From contig NZ_JAFMSU010000002.1 of NCBI RefSeq assembly GCF_017916365.1, forward strand, positions 744,001 through 808,000: a stretch of DNA of 64,000 nucleotides, given 5' to 3'. Position numbers and translations under genes: made by a program. Positions 43,251 to 52,912 of the stretch are shown piece after piece (the stretch's first letter is position 1; each line of letters opens with the position of its first letter). This DNA comes from Rufibacter roseolus. Its GTDB lineage: Bacteria; Bacteroidota; Bacteroidia; Cytophagales; Hymenobacteraceae. A model generated the notes under the pieces. The model saw only the letters and a program-made list of their open reading frames with translations. It did not search any database and was not told the DNA's origin.

Positions 43251-45872
43251 ATGACCTCCGCTGAGATTCGTCAGAAGTTCCTGGATTTCTTCGCCTCCAA
43301 AGGCCACCAGATTGTTCCGTCCGCGCCTATTGTGGTGAAAGACGATCCTACGCTTATGTTCATCAACTCGGGCATGGCGCCGTTTAAGGACTATTTCCTG
43401 GGCAACAAACCCGCGCCATCTCCGCGCGTGGCAGATACCCAGAAGTGTCTTCGGGTGTCCGGTAAGCACAATGATCTGGAGGAAGTAGGCTACGATACCT
43501 ACCACCACACCATGTTCGAGATGCTGGGCAACTGGTCTTTCGGGGACTACTTCAAGCAAGACGCGTTGAAATGGTCCTGGGAATTGTTGACTGAAGTATA
43601 CCAATTGCCCAAAGACCGGCTGTACGTGTCCGTGTTCCAGGGCGATGGCTCTGAGAACCTGCCCATGGACCAGGAGGCCTACGATATCTGGAAGACCATG
43701 ATCGCGGAGGATCGTATCCTGATGGGTAACAAGAAGGATAACTTCTGGGAAATGGGCGATACAGGCCCGTGTGGTCCTTGTTCTGAAATCCACGTGGACC
43801 TGCGTTCCGAGGAGGAAGTAACCAGAATCCCGGGGAAAGACCTAGTGAACAACGACCATCCGCAGGTGGTGGAAATCTGGAACAACGTGTTCATGGAATT
43901 CAACCGTTTAGCTGATGGCTCTTTGGTGAAACTCCCTGCGCAACACGTAGATACGGGTATGGGCTTCGAGCGTTTGTGCATGGCCATCCAGGGCAAACAA
44001 TCCAACTATGACACCGACGTTTTCCAACCCATCATCCAGTTCATCGCCTCAGAAGCCGGCGTGACCTACGGCGAAAATGAGAAGACCGACATCGCCATCC
44101 GCGTGATTGCGGACCACATACGGGCCATCTCGTTCACCATCGCTGATGGGCAGTTACCGAGCAACAACAAGGCCGGGTACGTCATCCGCCGGATTCTGCG
44201 CCGTGCGGTTCGTTACTCTTTTACTTATCTGAACTTCAAGAAGCCGTTCCTCAACACCATTGTGCCGGTGCTCGCTGACCAGTTGGCGAACGTGTTCCCT
44301 GAACTGAAAGCCCAGCAGGCTTTTGTGCAGCGTGTGATTGAAGAAGAAGAAAACGCTTTCCTCCGCACCCTGGAGAATGGTCTGAAGCGTCTGGAAACAT
44401 TGAACGATACTTTCAAGGCGAACGGCAACACCATTGACGGGAAAACCGCCTTTGAACTGTATGACACCTTCGGGTTCCCGCTGGATTTGACGGCTCTGAT
44501 TGCGAAGGAAAACGGCCTTACAATTGACGAAGCCGGCTTTACCACTGAGATGGAGCAGCAGAAAAACCGCTCCCGCAACGCCGCGCAGACAGAGCAGGGC
44601 GACTGGATCGTGCTGCAGCCGGAGGTGGAGACCGAGTGGCTGGCCTATGACGCTGAGTCGGTAGAGGCCCGCATTGTGCGCTACCGGCAGGTGACCGCCA
44701 AAAACAAGAAGGAATTCCATGTAGTGCTGGACCGCACGCCTTTCTACGCCGAGAGCGGTGGACAGGTAGGCGACACCGGCGTATTGGAATCTGCTGCGGG
44801 CAAGGTGAAAGTCCTGAACACCACCAAGGAGAACGACCTGATCATCCATATTACCGCTGAGCTGCCCAAAGACCTGGAGGCTCCGGTAATCGCCTCCGTG
44901 GACGCCAGACGTCGGGACCTGATCAAGAAGAACCACTCGGCTACGCACTTGCTGCATGCTGCTTTAAAACAGGTGTTGGGTGATCACGTGAACCAGAAAG
45001 GCTCTTTGGTGAGCGACAAACTGCTGCGTTTTGACTTCTCGCACTTCACCAAAGTAACCGAGGAGCAACTGCGGGAGGTGGAGCAGATCGTGAACGAGCG
45101 CATCCGGGAGTCCATTGAGAAAGACGAGCGCCGCAACGTGCCTATTGAAGAAGCCAAGGCTTTCGGGGCCACGGCTTTGTTCGGGGAGAAGTACGGCGAG
45201 TTCGTGCGGATGATCACGTTCAACCCGGCGTTTTCCATTGAGCTTTGCGGTGGTACGCACGTGGCCAATACCGGGAACATCGGGTTCTTCAAAATCGTGA
45301 GCGAAAGCTCGGTGGCCGCCGGAGTGCGCCGTATTGAAGCCGTGACCGCCGATGTAGCCGAAGAGTACGTGGATGAGCAGATCACCCAGTTCGAGGAAGT
45401 GAAGCAGTTATTGGGCGTGCAGAAGGAATTCGGCAAGGCCATTGAGAAACTGCAAGACGAGAACAGCGCGTTGCGCAAGCAGCTGGAAGCCTTCGAGCTG
45501 AAACAGGTGACCGCCCAGAAAGAGAAACTCGCCTCCGAAGTTCGCCACCTCAACGGTATCAACTTCCTGGCAGCCCGCGTAGACGTGAGCTCCGCCGATT
45601 ACCTCAAGAAACTGGCCTTCGACCTTCGCAGCGTAGTAGACAACCTGGTGCTGGTGTTGGCCGCCGATGTAGACGGAAAACCGCAGTTGGCCGTTATGTT
45701 ATCGGATGAAGTGGTATCAGGCAAAGGCCTGAACGCCGTGCAGATGGTGAAAGAGCTGGCCAAAGAAATCAAAGGCGGCGGCGGCGGACAGCCGTTCTAC
45801 GCTACCGCTGGTGGCAAGGAAGTAGCCGGCTTACCAGCTGCCTTGGCCAAAGCTGAGTCTTTACTGTCTTAA
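43251..45872 (+). CDS. alaS: Alanine-tRNA ligase
   Basis: Charges tRNA-Ala. 873 residues, normal length. The N-terminal class II catalytic core begins [18 protein letters not shown], with [16 protein letters not shown] near 31-46. The editing domain carries the zinc site [11 protein letters not shown] near 564 and [13 protein letters not shown] near 665; a C-terminal coiled coil (about 690-760) and a DHHA1 domain ending [14 protein letters not shown] follow. An intact, essential gene. Confidence 0.98.
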   Translation: MTSAEIRQKFLDFFASKGHQIVPSAPIVVKDDPTLMFINSGMAPFKDYFLGNKPAPSPRVADTQKCLRVSGKHNDLEEVGYDTYHHTMFEMLGNWSFGDYFKQDALKWSWELLTEVYQLPKDRLYVSVFQGDGSENLPMDQEAYDIWKTMIAEDRILMGNKKDNFWEMGDTGPCGPCSEIHVDLRSEEEVTRIPGKDLVNNDHPQVVEIWNNVFMEFNRLADGSLVKLPAQHVDTGMGFERLCMAIQGKQSNYDTDVFQPIIQFIASEAGVTYGENEKTDIAIRVIADHIRAISFTIADGQLPSNNKAGYVIRRILRRAVRYSFTYLNFKKPFLNTIVPVLADQLANVFPELKAQQAFVQRVIEEEENAFLRTLENGLKRLETLNDTFKANGNTIDGKTAFELYDTFGFPLDLTALIAKENGLTIDEAGFTTEMEQQKNRSRNAAQTEQGDWIVLQPEVETEWLAYDAESVEARIVRYRQVTAKNKKEFHVVLDRTPFYAESGGQVGDTGVLESAAGKVKVLNTTKENDLIIHITAELPKDLEAPVIASVDARRRDLIKKNHSATHLLHAALKQVLGDHVNQKGSLVSDKLLRFDFSHFTKVTEEQLREVEQIVNERIRESIEKDERRNVPIEEAKAFGATALFGEKYGEFVRMITFNPAFSIELCGGTHVANTGNIGFFKIVSESSVAAGVRRIEAVTADVAEEYVDEQITQFEEVKQLLGVQKEFGKAIEKLQDENSALRKQLEAFELKQVTAQKEKLASEVRHLNGINFLAARVDVSSADYLKKLAFDLRSVVDNLVLVLAADVDGKPQLAVMLSDEVVSGKGLNAVQMVKELAKEIKGGGGGQPFYATAGGKEVAGLPAALAKAESLLS

Positions 45873-45879
45873 ACATCTG

Positions 45880-45919
45880 GTGATTTAGACCTGATTATAG
45901 AAAAATAGGTCTAAATCAC
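45880..45919. repeat. Perfect 13-bp palindrome after alaS
   Basis: GTGATTTAGACCT (45880-45892) is the exact reverse complement of 45907-45919. No T-tract follows, so it may stabilise the alaS mRNA end rather than stop transcription. Confidence 0.6.
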
Positions 45920-45951
45920 TAATTAATTAAATTATTGATTATTGATTATAA

Positions 45952-46485
45952 ATGAGATTCATTACGATAGGGTTTTCACTGCTATTCTTTCTTTGTTTTA
46001 ATACCTTTTCAATAGCTCAACAAATTCCTTTAAAGGATATCTATGAACTTCGTGACAAAGACTCATTGGTACTAAAAGAATTTTGTTTGAATAATGGATT
46101 TGTTTTAAAAGAGGGAAAAAAAGATGACATTAAAATCTCTTACGTGTATGAAACTCTGGACAAGAAATATAGAATTGAGAAGACATATCCCTTAAACTTC
46201 ACTGATTCTTATACTTTATATTTTTACTTTAACTCTAATAAAGAATTAAAAGCTTATAGAAAAGAAGTATTAGATCAGTTATTCCTCCTTAGAGGAAAAA
46301 GCTCCACTGGTTCTCCTGAAATATACCAGACAATAACAGAGATCTACTACAATGAAAGTGACCAAGTGCAGCTATCTAGCTCTTATAGTAATGGTGCTAG
46401 TAGAGGAAAAGCAATAGTTATCACTAAATTACTTGAAGTTGATAAAAAGAGATGGCCTTACATAAAGCCTTCTACCAAGATTTAA
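45952..46485 (+). CDS. AT-rich secreted hypothetical protein
   Basis: A 177-residue protein with a signal peptide (MRFITIGFSLLFFLCFNTFS, cleavage near IAQ). The mature part is rich in Lys, Tyr and Ser with alternating beta strands (YTLYFYFNSNKELKAYRKEV). No family recognised. Base composition and codon use are clearly more AT-rich than alaS and gatB around it (many AAA, TTA, ATT), which suggests acquisition from elsewhere. It is inserted between two conserved housekeeping genes. Confidence 0.7.
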   Translation: MRFITIGFSLLFFLCFNTFSIAQQIPLKDIYELRDKDSLVLKEFCLNNGFVLKEGKKDDIKISYVYETLDKKYRIEKTYPLNFTDSYTLYFYFNSNKELKAYRKEVLDQLFLLRGKSSTGSPEIYQTITEIYYNESDQVQLSSSYSNGASRGKAIVITKLLEVDKKRWPYIKPSTKI

Positions 46486-46537
46486 TAAAGCCGTTTCACG
46501 GCAGTTTTTAAGAAAATAGACCTAAAACAGAAATCGT

Positions 46538-46563
46538 GTTACGTGCTACGTGATACGTGCTAC
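46538..46563. repeat. Short heptamer tandem repeat before gatB
   Basis: Three to four 7-base units of TACGTGM (TTACGTG, CTACGTG, ATACGTG, CTAC) lie 10 bases before the gatB start codon. Confidence 0.7.
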
Positions 46564-46572
46564 TAGAGAAAC

Positions 46573-48030
46573 ATGAACGAAGAGATCCGTTCCCAATACC
46601 AAGCCATCATCGGTCTGGAGGTGCACGCCCAGCTGCTCACCGAGAGCAAGGCGTATTCCTCAGATTCTACGGAGTACGGCATGTTGCCAAACACCAACCT
46701 GAGTGTGATCACCCTGGGGCATCCGGGCACTTTGCCGCGCGTGAACAAGAAAGTAGTGGAAATGGCCATGAAAATGGGCCTGGCTACCAACTGCGAAATC
46801 ACCCGGAACAACTTCTACGCCCGGAAGAATTACTTCTACCCAGACCTTCCCAAAGGTTACCAGATCACGCAGGACAAAACGCCTATCTGCACCAAAGGTC
46901 ACCTGGACATCAAAACCAAGGACGGGCAGGAAAAGCGCATCGGGATTACCCGCATCCACATGGAAGAGGACGCCGGAAAATCTATGCACTTGGCAGGGGA
47001 GACCGAGACCCTGGTGGACCTGAACCGTGCCGGCACGCCTTTGATTGAGATCGTGTCTGAGCCGGACATCCGGGATTCTGAGGAAGCTTATGCATACCTG
47101 ACGCAGATCAAGAAACTGGTGCAGTACCTGGAGATCTGCGACGGAAACATGGAAGAAGGCTCCCTGCGCTGTGATGCCAACATCTCGGTGATGAAGAAAG
47201 GCGCCAGCAAGTGGGGCACCAAGGTGGAGGTGAAGAACATGAACTCCTTCCGGAACGTGCAGCGCGCTATTGAGCACGAGATCGATCGGCAGATTGAGAT
47301 CCTGGAGAACGGCGGTACCATTGACTCCGAGACCCGGAACTTCGATGCCAACACCGGCACCACCACCGGCATGCGTTCCAAGGAAACCATGAACGACTAC
47401 CGGTACTTCCCGGAGCCGGACCTTCCGCCGGTGATCATCTCCGAGGAGTGGCTGCATACGGTAAAAGAAGGCATGCCTGCGTTGCCGCAGGAGCTGTACA
47501 ACCGCTTCACGCAGGAGTTCGGCCTTTCTGACTATGACGCCGGCGTTTTGACGGATGACAAAGAGGTGGCCTTGTTTTACAATGCGCTTTGTCAGCACAC
47601 CAGGAACTACAAAGCCGCCGCCAACTGGGTAAGCGGACCGGTGAAATCTTACCTGAATGAACTGGCGCTGGACATGCCTGCCTTCCCGCTGAAGCCGGAG
47701 CAGATTGCCGGCCTCATTGAATTGGTAGACTCCAACAAAGTAAGCCACAGCGTAGCCGCCAAGCAGATCTTCCCGTATTTGCTAGAAAATCCGGGTAAAA
47801 CGGCCCAGCAGGTAGCCACCGAGCAGAACCTGGTGCAGGAATCTGACGAGGGGGCCTTGCAGGGGATCATAGACCAGGTGCTGGCGGCCAATCCGCAGAA
47901 AGTGGCGGAATACAAAGCCGGAAAAGCCTCTTTGCTGGGTATGTTCATGGGCGATCTCATGAAGCAGACCAAAGGTAAAGCAGATCCTAAGGTTGCCAAT
48001 AAACTGTTGAAAGAGAGCCTTGATAGATAA
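46573..48030 (+). CDS. gatB: Asp-tRNA(Asn)/Glu-tRNA(Gln) amidotransferase subunit B
   Basis: Kinase and tRNA-binding subunit of the GatCAB amidotransferase, which makes Gln-tRNA and/or Asn-tRNA. 485 residues. The start YQAIIGLEVHAQLLTESKAY, GHPGTLPRVNKKVVE near 49, RIHMEEDAGKSMHL near 127 and SLRCDANISVM near 197 are conserved; the C-terminal YqeY-like tail (from about 340) is complete. gatA and gatC are not in this window. Confidence 0.97.
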   Translation: MNEEIRSQYQAIIGLEVHAQLLTESKAYSSDSTEYGMLPNTNLSVITLGHPGTLPRVNKKVVEMAMKMGLATNCEITRNNFYARKNYFYPDLPKGYQITQDKTPICTKGHLDIKTKDGQEKRIGITRIHMEEDAGKSMHLAGETETLVDLNRAGTPLIEIVSEPDIRDSEEAYAYLTQIKKLVQYLEICDGNMEEGSLRCDANISVMKKGASKWGTKVEVKNMNSFRNVQRAIEHEIDRQIEILENGGTIDSETRNFDANTGTTTGMRSKETMNDYRYFPEPDLPPVIISEEWLHTVKEGMPALPQELYNRFTQEFGLSDYDAGVLTDDKEVALFYNALCQHTRNYKAAANWVSGPVKSYLNELALDMPAFPLKPEQIAGLIELVDSNKVSHSVAAKQIFPYLLENPGKTAQQVATEQNLVQESDEGALQGIIDQVLAANPQKVAEYKAGKASLLGMFMGDLMKQTKGKADPKVANKLLKESLDR

Positions 48031-48048
48031 GCTCATTTCCATAAAAAG

Positions 48049-49173
48049 ATGAAGAAACAATTGATACTGGCCGCTGCCTCCCTGTTGGTGATAGGCGCCT
48101 GCCAAAAGAAAGGAGTTGCCACGGCAGATACGGATAAAAGCTACCGAATCTCTGGCAAGATCAACAACATGACCACGGGTAAAGTCTACCTGGACGAACT
48201 GGGAGAGCAGGCCTTTGTTCCTTTTGACACAGCCAGCATCAACAAAGACGGCACCTTCCTGTTGGAGGGCACCGTAAATGAGCCAGCGATCTACAAACTC
48301 GGTTTCGAGAACCAGGAAGGCGTTATGCTGGTGGTAGACAACAAGAGCATCCAGGTCACCGCAGATTCTGGGAAAGTAGCGCAGACCTACACGGTGACCG
48401 GTTCTAAAGATTCTGAGCTGATTAAGGAGTTGAACGGCATCATGCAGGGCATGCAACAGAGTGCCACCGCCCTGAACCAGCAATTCCAGGAGGCCGCCAA
48501 CTCTGGCAACCAGGCCGAGGTAAAAAGACTCCAGGAGCAGTTCATGAACTTGCAAAAGGATAACCAAACCAAGCTGAAGGCCTTTGTGAAAGCGAATCCT
48601 TCTTCGGTGGTTTCGGTGTACACGGCGGGCAACATCCTGAACCTGGATGAGCACTACACCTTCGTGGACAGCATGGCTACTGCCTTCAAAGCTGCTTTGC
48701 CAAACTCTAAGTACACCAAATCCCTGGAAGAGCGCCTGACCAAGTTGCGGAGCACCGCCATGGGTAGCGTAGCACCAGACATCAAGCTGCCGTCTCCAAC
48801 CGGACCTGAGGTGGCCTTGTCATCCCTCAAAGGAAAATACGTTTTGATTGATTTCTGGGCAAGCTGGTGTGGACCTTGCCGCCAGGAGAACCCTAACGTG
48901 GTACGCATGTACAACAAATACAAAGACAAAGGCTTTGAGATCTTCGGGGTGAGCCTGGACCAGGACCGCGCCAAATGGTTAAAGGCCATTGAAAACGATA
49001 AACTAACCTGGCCGCACGTTTCTGACCTGAAAGGTTGGGAAAGTTCCGCTGCCGCTCTGTACGGCATCACCGCTATTCCGCAAACGGTGCTGCTAGACAA
49101 AGAAGGAAAGATCATCGCCAAAAACCTGCGTGGACCAGCGCTTGAGGAGAAACTGGCCTCCTTGCTTCAGTAA
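48049..49173 (+). CDS. DUF4369-thioredoxin domain lipoprotein (TlpA/ResA-like)
   Basis: Periplasmic thiol-disulfide oxidoreductase typical of Bacteroidota. A lipoprotein signal (MKKQLILAAASLLVIGACQKK, Cys18) anchors it. A DUF4369 domain covers about 27-125, a charged helical part about 125-190, and the C-terminal thioredoxin domain (about 235-374) has the active site WCGPCRQ near 275. Such proteins reduce disulfides in periplasmic or cytochrome c targets. It starts 18 bases after gatB and ends at a very strong hairpin. Confidence 0.92.
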   Translation: MKKQLILAAASLLVIGACQKKGVATADTDKSYRISGKINNMTTGKVYLDELGEQAFVPFDTASINKDGTFLLEGTVNEPAIYKLGFENQEGVMLVVDNKSIQVTADSGKVAQTYTVTGSKDSELIKELNGIMQGMQQSATALNQQFQEAANSGNQAEVKRLQEQFMNLQKDNQTKLKAFVKANPSSVVSVYTAGNILNLDEHYTFVDSMATAFKAALPNSKYTKSLEERLTKLRSTAMGSVAPDIKLPSPTGPEVALSSLKGKYVLIDFWASWCGPCRQENPNVVRMYNKYKDKGFEIFGVSLDQDRAKWLKAIENDKLTWPHVSDLKGWESSAAALYGITAIPQTVLLDKEGKIIAKNLRGPALEEKLASLLQ

Positions 49174-49183
49174 GAATACTTTT

Positions 49184-49247
49184 AAGCCCCACAAACAGAA
49201 AGCGGCTGCCATTCTCCAATGGCAGCCGCTTTCTGTTTGTGGGGCTT
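49184..49247. terminator. Perfect 30-bp hairpin between convergent genes
   Basis: Arms 49184-49213 and 49218-49247 are exact reverse complements of 30 bases around a CTCC tetraloop, followed by ATTTTT on the plus strand. It should terminate transcription of the thioredoxin lipoprotein gene and shield the opposite gene. A stem of this length is unusual for a plain terminator. Confidence 0.85.
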
Positions 49248-49251
49248 ATTT

Positions 49252-49890
49252 TTAATTCTGCTGCAAAAAAATCTTCTGCAATACATCCCAGAGTTTCTTT
49301 TTGAGCTCCACGCTTTTCTCAATATCCTCCAGGGAATCTACCAGCACAAAGCGTGATTCTCCTAATCGGTACATGCGGTAGAACTCCATGCGGGAGAGAT
49401 TGGCTATCGGTAGACCTTGCCCAAACAGGATGATGTGTCTGGCTACGTTCTCCGCGGCTATTTTCTTAACGTCATGTTCCAACGCCGGAGACATATTCCC
49501 GAATTTGATCTGATCAGTGTTAAGACCCACGGCTGTCATTACTTTTTGAAGAAAAGGATGCTGCGGCAATTGCCAGAACACACTTTCCGGAACCTCAAAT
49601 AGCAAGTACGTGCCGTGCACGGCTTCTCCGAGCCATTTTATCTCCTCTGCTGGCGCAGCGGGCGCGACAACCGGTTCTTCTATGACCTGAACTGTCACCG
49701 GAACCGGATCAGGAGTTTCCACCTTTTCCGGGGTTGATTCTGGTACCGGTGCCTCTGCTGTTACCGGAGATGCCAGGCTTGCCAACGGAATAGAAATGGC
49801 TTCTTCGCTGGCTGGTTCAGGAATCACATACAGGGTGTCCTGGCCATACAGCTGCTGGAGGAAAATAAAGTCTGCGGGTGAAGAAGACAT
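49252..49890 (-). CDS. Hypothetical protein with Pro/Val/Glu-rich linker
   Basis: A 212-residue protein of three parts: a short N-terminal segment (FIFLQQLYGQDTLYVIPEPA), a Pro/Val/Glu-rich low-complexity linker (about 38-80), and a C-terminal folded domain (about 85-212) with alpha/beta pattern (GTYLLFEVPESVFWQLPQH, NVARHIILFGQGLP). No signal peptide is apparent and no family recognised. It is separated from the next gene by 23 bases on the same strand. Confidence 0.6.
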   Translation of the reverse strand: MSSSPADFIFLQQLYGQDTLYVIPEPASEEAISIPLASLASPVTAEAPVPESTPEKVETPDPVPVTVQVIEEPVVAPAAPAEEIKWLGEAVHGTYLLFEVPESVFWQLPQHPFLQKVMTAVGLNTDQIKFGNMSPALEHDVKKIAAENVARHIILFGQGLPIANLSRMEFYRMYRLGESRFVLVDSLEDIEKSVELKKKLWDVLQKIFLQQN

Positions 49891-49913
49891 CGGGGTAAGT
49901 AAAATCTTAAGAA

Positions 49914-50435
49914 TTAATCTTCAAGTTCAAAGATCGCCTTCAGTTCGTTGGCATCGTGGGGTTTCATGCGGCCCGCCAGGATAAGGCGAAGCTGGCGTCT
50001 GCGCAGGGCACCGGCAAATTTCTCCTGCTCCTCGGCAGATTCCGGGATTGCTTCCGGAACGGGTACTGAATTTCCGTTTTCATCCAGGGCCACAAAGGTA
50101 AAATAAGCCTCGTTTGACTTCACCTTGGTACCCGAAGGAATATCCTCGGCCCAAACCGTGATATGAACCTCCATGGAAGTGCTGAAAGCTCGGGTTACCT
50201 GCGCCTCCAGGGTAATCACGTTCCCTAGTTTAATGCTCTCCCTGAAAGAAACGTTGTCTACTGAGGCGGTGACCACAATGCGGTTAGAATGTTTTTGGGC
50301 GGCAATGGCAGATACAATGTCCATCCAGTGCATCATGCGGCCGCCCATGAGGTTGTTGAGCGTGTTGGTATCGTTGGGCAGGACCAACTCGGTCATCCGC
50401 ACATAAGAATCCTTGACAGATTTTTGCTTACGCAT
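49914..50435 (-). CDS. Hotdog-fold acyl-CoA thioesterase (YciA/ACOT type)
   Basis: Hydrolyses acyl-CoA. The ATG at 50435 (MRKQKSVKDSYVRMTELVLP) gives 173 residues; the ATG 15 codons earlier adds hydrophobic residues without similarity. The family signature is NDTNTLNNLMGGRMMHWMDI near 23-42, followed by VTASVDNVSFRESIKLG. A C-terminal acidic extension (EAIPESAEEQEKF) is common in this group. It is not the PaaI type of thioesterase. Confidence 0.9.
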   Translation of the reverse strand: MRKQKSVKDSYVRMTELVLPNDTNTLNNLMGGRMMHWMDIVSAIAAQKHSNRIVVTASVDNVSFRESIKLGNVITLEAQVTRAFSTSMEVHITVWAEDIPSGTKVKSNEAYFTFVALDENGNSVPVPEAIPESAEEQEKFAGALRRRQLRLILAGRMKPHDANELKAIFELED

Positions 50436-50567
50436 AAAAAGGTGTGTAATTGAAAAGTAAAGATACGGTAGAATGGGCAAAGCCTACCACATTTTTATCT
50501 GTAGGGACTTTGATTCCTCAGGCAGGAAAGAATAAAAAGTAATTAAATAAAAACGCAAGACTCTGGT

Positions 50568-51218
50568 CTATTTCCAGCCTTGTTTTCCCAAAAGCGGCAC
50601 AAACTTGAAGTTATCGAACTCCTCCTTCGTGAATTCCTCTTCGCCCAGGCGGGTGATCCGAAGCATTTTCTGGGTTCCCGTATCGCCTACCGGAATCACC
50701 AGTTTGCCACCTAAGGTCAGTTGCCGGAGCAGGGTTTTGGGGATGATGGGCGCACCCGCCGTTACCAGGATCTTATCAAAAGGTGCGTGCTGCGGAAGGC
50801 CCTCAGAGCCGTCACCCAAAAAAGTGAAAGGAGTAAGGCCCATCAGAAGAAACTGACGGTTGGCTTTGTGAAACAGCACCTCATTGTATTCAATAGTATA
50901 CACGTTAGGCGTGAGTTGCAGAAGGATGCTGCATTGGTAACCAGAACCAGTGCCAATCTCCAGCACTTTGTCGTGAGGCTGCACGTCTAGCAGCTCGGTT
51001 TGGTAGGCTACCGTATAAGGTTGAGAAATGGTTTGACCCTCGCCAATAGGAAAGGCCTTGTCTTGATACGCTTGCTCCAGAAAAGCCTTTTCAAAGAAGA
51101 AATGACGGGGCACCTGCTCTAGGGCTTGTAGCACCTTTGGGTCTTTGATTCCTTTTCCCTGAACAACACGCACCAAGCTTTTGCGCATGCCTTTGTGTCG
51201 GTAACTGTCTATGAGCAT
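50568..51218 (-). CDS. pcm: Protein-L-isoaspartate O-methyltransferase
   Basis: SAM-dependent repair of isoaspartyl residues in aged proteins. 216 residues. Seen: ALEQVPRHFFFEKAFLEQAY near 32-51, GEGQTISQPYTVAYQTELL near 58-76, and the SAM motif VLEIGTGSGYQCSIL near 84-98; VTAGAPIIPKTLL near 151. Intact. Confidence 0.95.
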   Translation of the reverse strand: MLIDSYRHKGMRKSLVRVVQGKGIKDPKVLQALEQVPRHFFFEKAFLEQAYQDKAFPIGEGQTISQPYTVAYQTELLDVQPHDKVLEIGTGSGYQCSILLQLTPNVYTIEYNEVLFHKANRQFLLMGLTPFTFLGDGSEGLPQHAPFDKILVTAGAPIIPKTLLRQLTLGGKLVIPVGDTGTQKMLRITRLGEEEFTKEEFDNFKFVPLLGKQGWK

Positions 51219-51318
51219 AAGAGGTCAGGTATAAACTTTATATACGTTTAAAGGTCAAATCTGAAGGGAGTACGTCGCGAAATTAGCAAATAGCCTCTCA
51301 TTGCCATGAAATTTAATT

Positions 51319-51353
51319 TTTGGTCTTGATTTTGGAATTTGCGTGTAGCTTTG
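51319..51353 (+). promoter_or_regulatory. Candidate promoter of the sugar transferase gene
   Basis: TTTG (51319-51322), 23 bases, then TAGCTTTG (51346-51353), an exact Bacteroidota -7 box, 46 bases before the start codon. Confidence 0.45.
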
Positions 51354-51399
51354 CGATAGAATGGAGCTAACCTGTGCCGTGTTGTTTTTGATGTGATTC

Positions 51400-52806
51400 A
51401 TGCCGCTAAACCGAAACCAACATTTATATAAACTGATTTTAGGGGATTTCCTGGCAGCTTTTCTGGCTTGGTCTGTCTTCTATGTATCAAACAACAATGT
51501 ATTTGTAGATTTCTCCCAAACGCTTACCCTGTCGTTTTTCACGCGCTCGTTTATCATTGCTTCCTTTTGGGTGATTCTCTATGGCCTTCTGGGCCGGTAC
51601 CGTGATATTTTCAGGATCTCCAGGTTCAAGGAAGTAACGCTTCTGGCTGGGATGTCATTGGGCGGTGCCATGGCCATTTACCTGGCTTTCCTGTTTGAGG
51701 ACCCCAACCTCTACCGCTTCCAGGTCTACTCCAAACCCATATTAAGTTATTTTCTGCTGCATTTTGGTTTCTCGCTGTTTTTTAAGCTGGCCATTCTAAG
51801 TCACTTGAAAAAGCTGGTGTACAACGGAAAAGTGTTTTTCAATACCGTGGTGGTAGGCTCCAGCGGCAATGCCCGCGAGGTATATGATGAACTGGAAAGC
51901 AACAACCGGCACCTGGGCTTCAGGATGGTGGGATTCGTGCAGAGCCAACCATCACAACCGCACGCCTTCCAGGAGGAGATCCCATCGCTTGGTTCATTCC
52001 ACCGGTTACCCCAGGTAATAAAAGAGTTTGATGTGCAGGAAGTTATCATCGCCATTGAACCCTCAGAGCACCGCCTGATTGAACAGATTCTAAGCTCGCT
52101 GGAAGGCGAGGACGTCCGGATCAGCATTCTGCCGGATGTGTACCAGATTCTGTTGGGCTCGGTGAAAGTGGCGCACCTGTTCGGGACGCCGTTGATTGAG
52201 GTAAAACGCGACCTGATGCCCGTGTGGCAGCAACTCCTGAAAAGGATCATTGACCTGGCCGCAGCTATTCTGGTGTTAACCTTGCTGTCGCCAGTGTACG
52301 CCTTGTTGGCTATTCTGGTGAAGGCTTCCTCGCCCGGACCGGTGTTCTTCCGGCAGGAGCGGATAGGCCTGCACGGAAGGCCCTTCAACATCCTCAAGTT
52401 CCGAAGCATGTACCTGGATGCCGAGAAGATGGGCCCGGCCCTGTCCTCAGATGATGACCCTCGGGTAACCAGACTAGGCCGGTTCATGCGGAAAGTACGG
52501 CTGGATGAACTCCCGCAGTTTTACAACGTGTTAATAGGCGAGATGAGTCTGGTGGGCCCCCGGCCCGAGCGGCAGCATTTCATTGATCTTATCACACAAC
52601 ATGCCCCCCACTACAAACACCTGCACCGCGTAAGGCCAGGTATCACCTCCTTAGGCCAGGTGAAATTCGGATACGCCCAAAACGTGCAGGAAATGGTTAG
52701 ACGCCTTAAATACGACATCCTCTACATAGAAAACATGTCCCTGGTCATGGACTTCCGGGTCATGCTCTACACCATTAAAATCATTATACAGGGAAGAGGT
52801 AAATGA
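51400..52806 (+). CDS. Exopolysaccharide polyprenyl-phosphate sugar phosphotransferase (WbaP-like)
   Basis: First enzyme of a lipid-linked sugar synthesis: it transfers a sugar-1-phosphate to undecaprenyl phosphate. 468 residues: four to five N-terminal membrane helices (10-145), a Rossmann-like region (about 150-240), another membrane helix near 285-310, and the catalytic bacterial sugar transferase domain with FRQERIGLHGRPFNILKFRS near 323, VRLDELPQF near 363 and GEMSLVGPRPER near 377. It could act in exopolysaccharide or O-antigen synthesis; the sugar is unknown. It stands alone, without other glycosyltransferases nearby. Confidence 0.93.
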   Translation: MPLNRNQHLYKLILGDFLAAFLAWSVFYVSNNNVFVDFSQTLTLSFFTRSFIIASFWVILYGLLGRYRDIFRISRFKEVTLLAGMSLGGAMAIYLAFLFEDPNLYRFQVYSKPILSYFLLHFGFSLFFKLAILSHLKKLVYNGKVFFNTVVVGSSGNAREVYDELESNNRHLGFRMVGFVQSQPSQPHAFQEEIPSLGSFHRLPQVIKEFDVQEVIIAIEPSEHRLIEQILSSLEGEDVRISILPDVYQILLGSVKVAHLFGTPLIEVKRDLMPVWQQLLKRIIDLAAAILVLTLLSPVYALLAILVKASSPGPVFFRQERIGLHGRPFNILKFRSMYLDAEKMGPALSSDDDPRVTRLGRFMRKVRLDELPQFYNVLIGEMSLVGPRPERQHFIDLITQHAPHYKHLHRVRPGITSLGQVKFGYAQNVQEMVRRLKYDILYIENMSLVMDFRVMLYTIKIIIQGRGK

Positions 52807-52904
52807 TGAGGAGATTTGAAAATTTGAAAATGGGGAGATTTGAAAATTTTCTCATATCCAAATTTTTGAATCGTCACATCTCCTAATCTCCACATCTTCA
52901 AATC
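52804..52904. repeat. Octamer-periodic palindromic array between sugar transferase and ribE
   Basis: The left arm (52804-52849) consists of 8-base units such as GGAGATTT and TGAAAATT; the right arm (52860-52904) is an imperfect reverse complement with units CACATCTC, CTAATCTC, CACATCTT. The same octamer (GATTTGAR) recurs at 28969-29012. It starts at the stop codon of the sugar transferase. Confidence 0.75.
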
Positions 52905-52912
52905 TAAAAAAC

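Noticed and set aside
49914-50435. PaaI-type thioesterase that would complete the paa pathway
   Set aside because: The motif order is that of YciA/ACOT thioesterases and the gene is 20 kb from the cluster.
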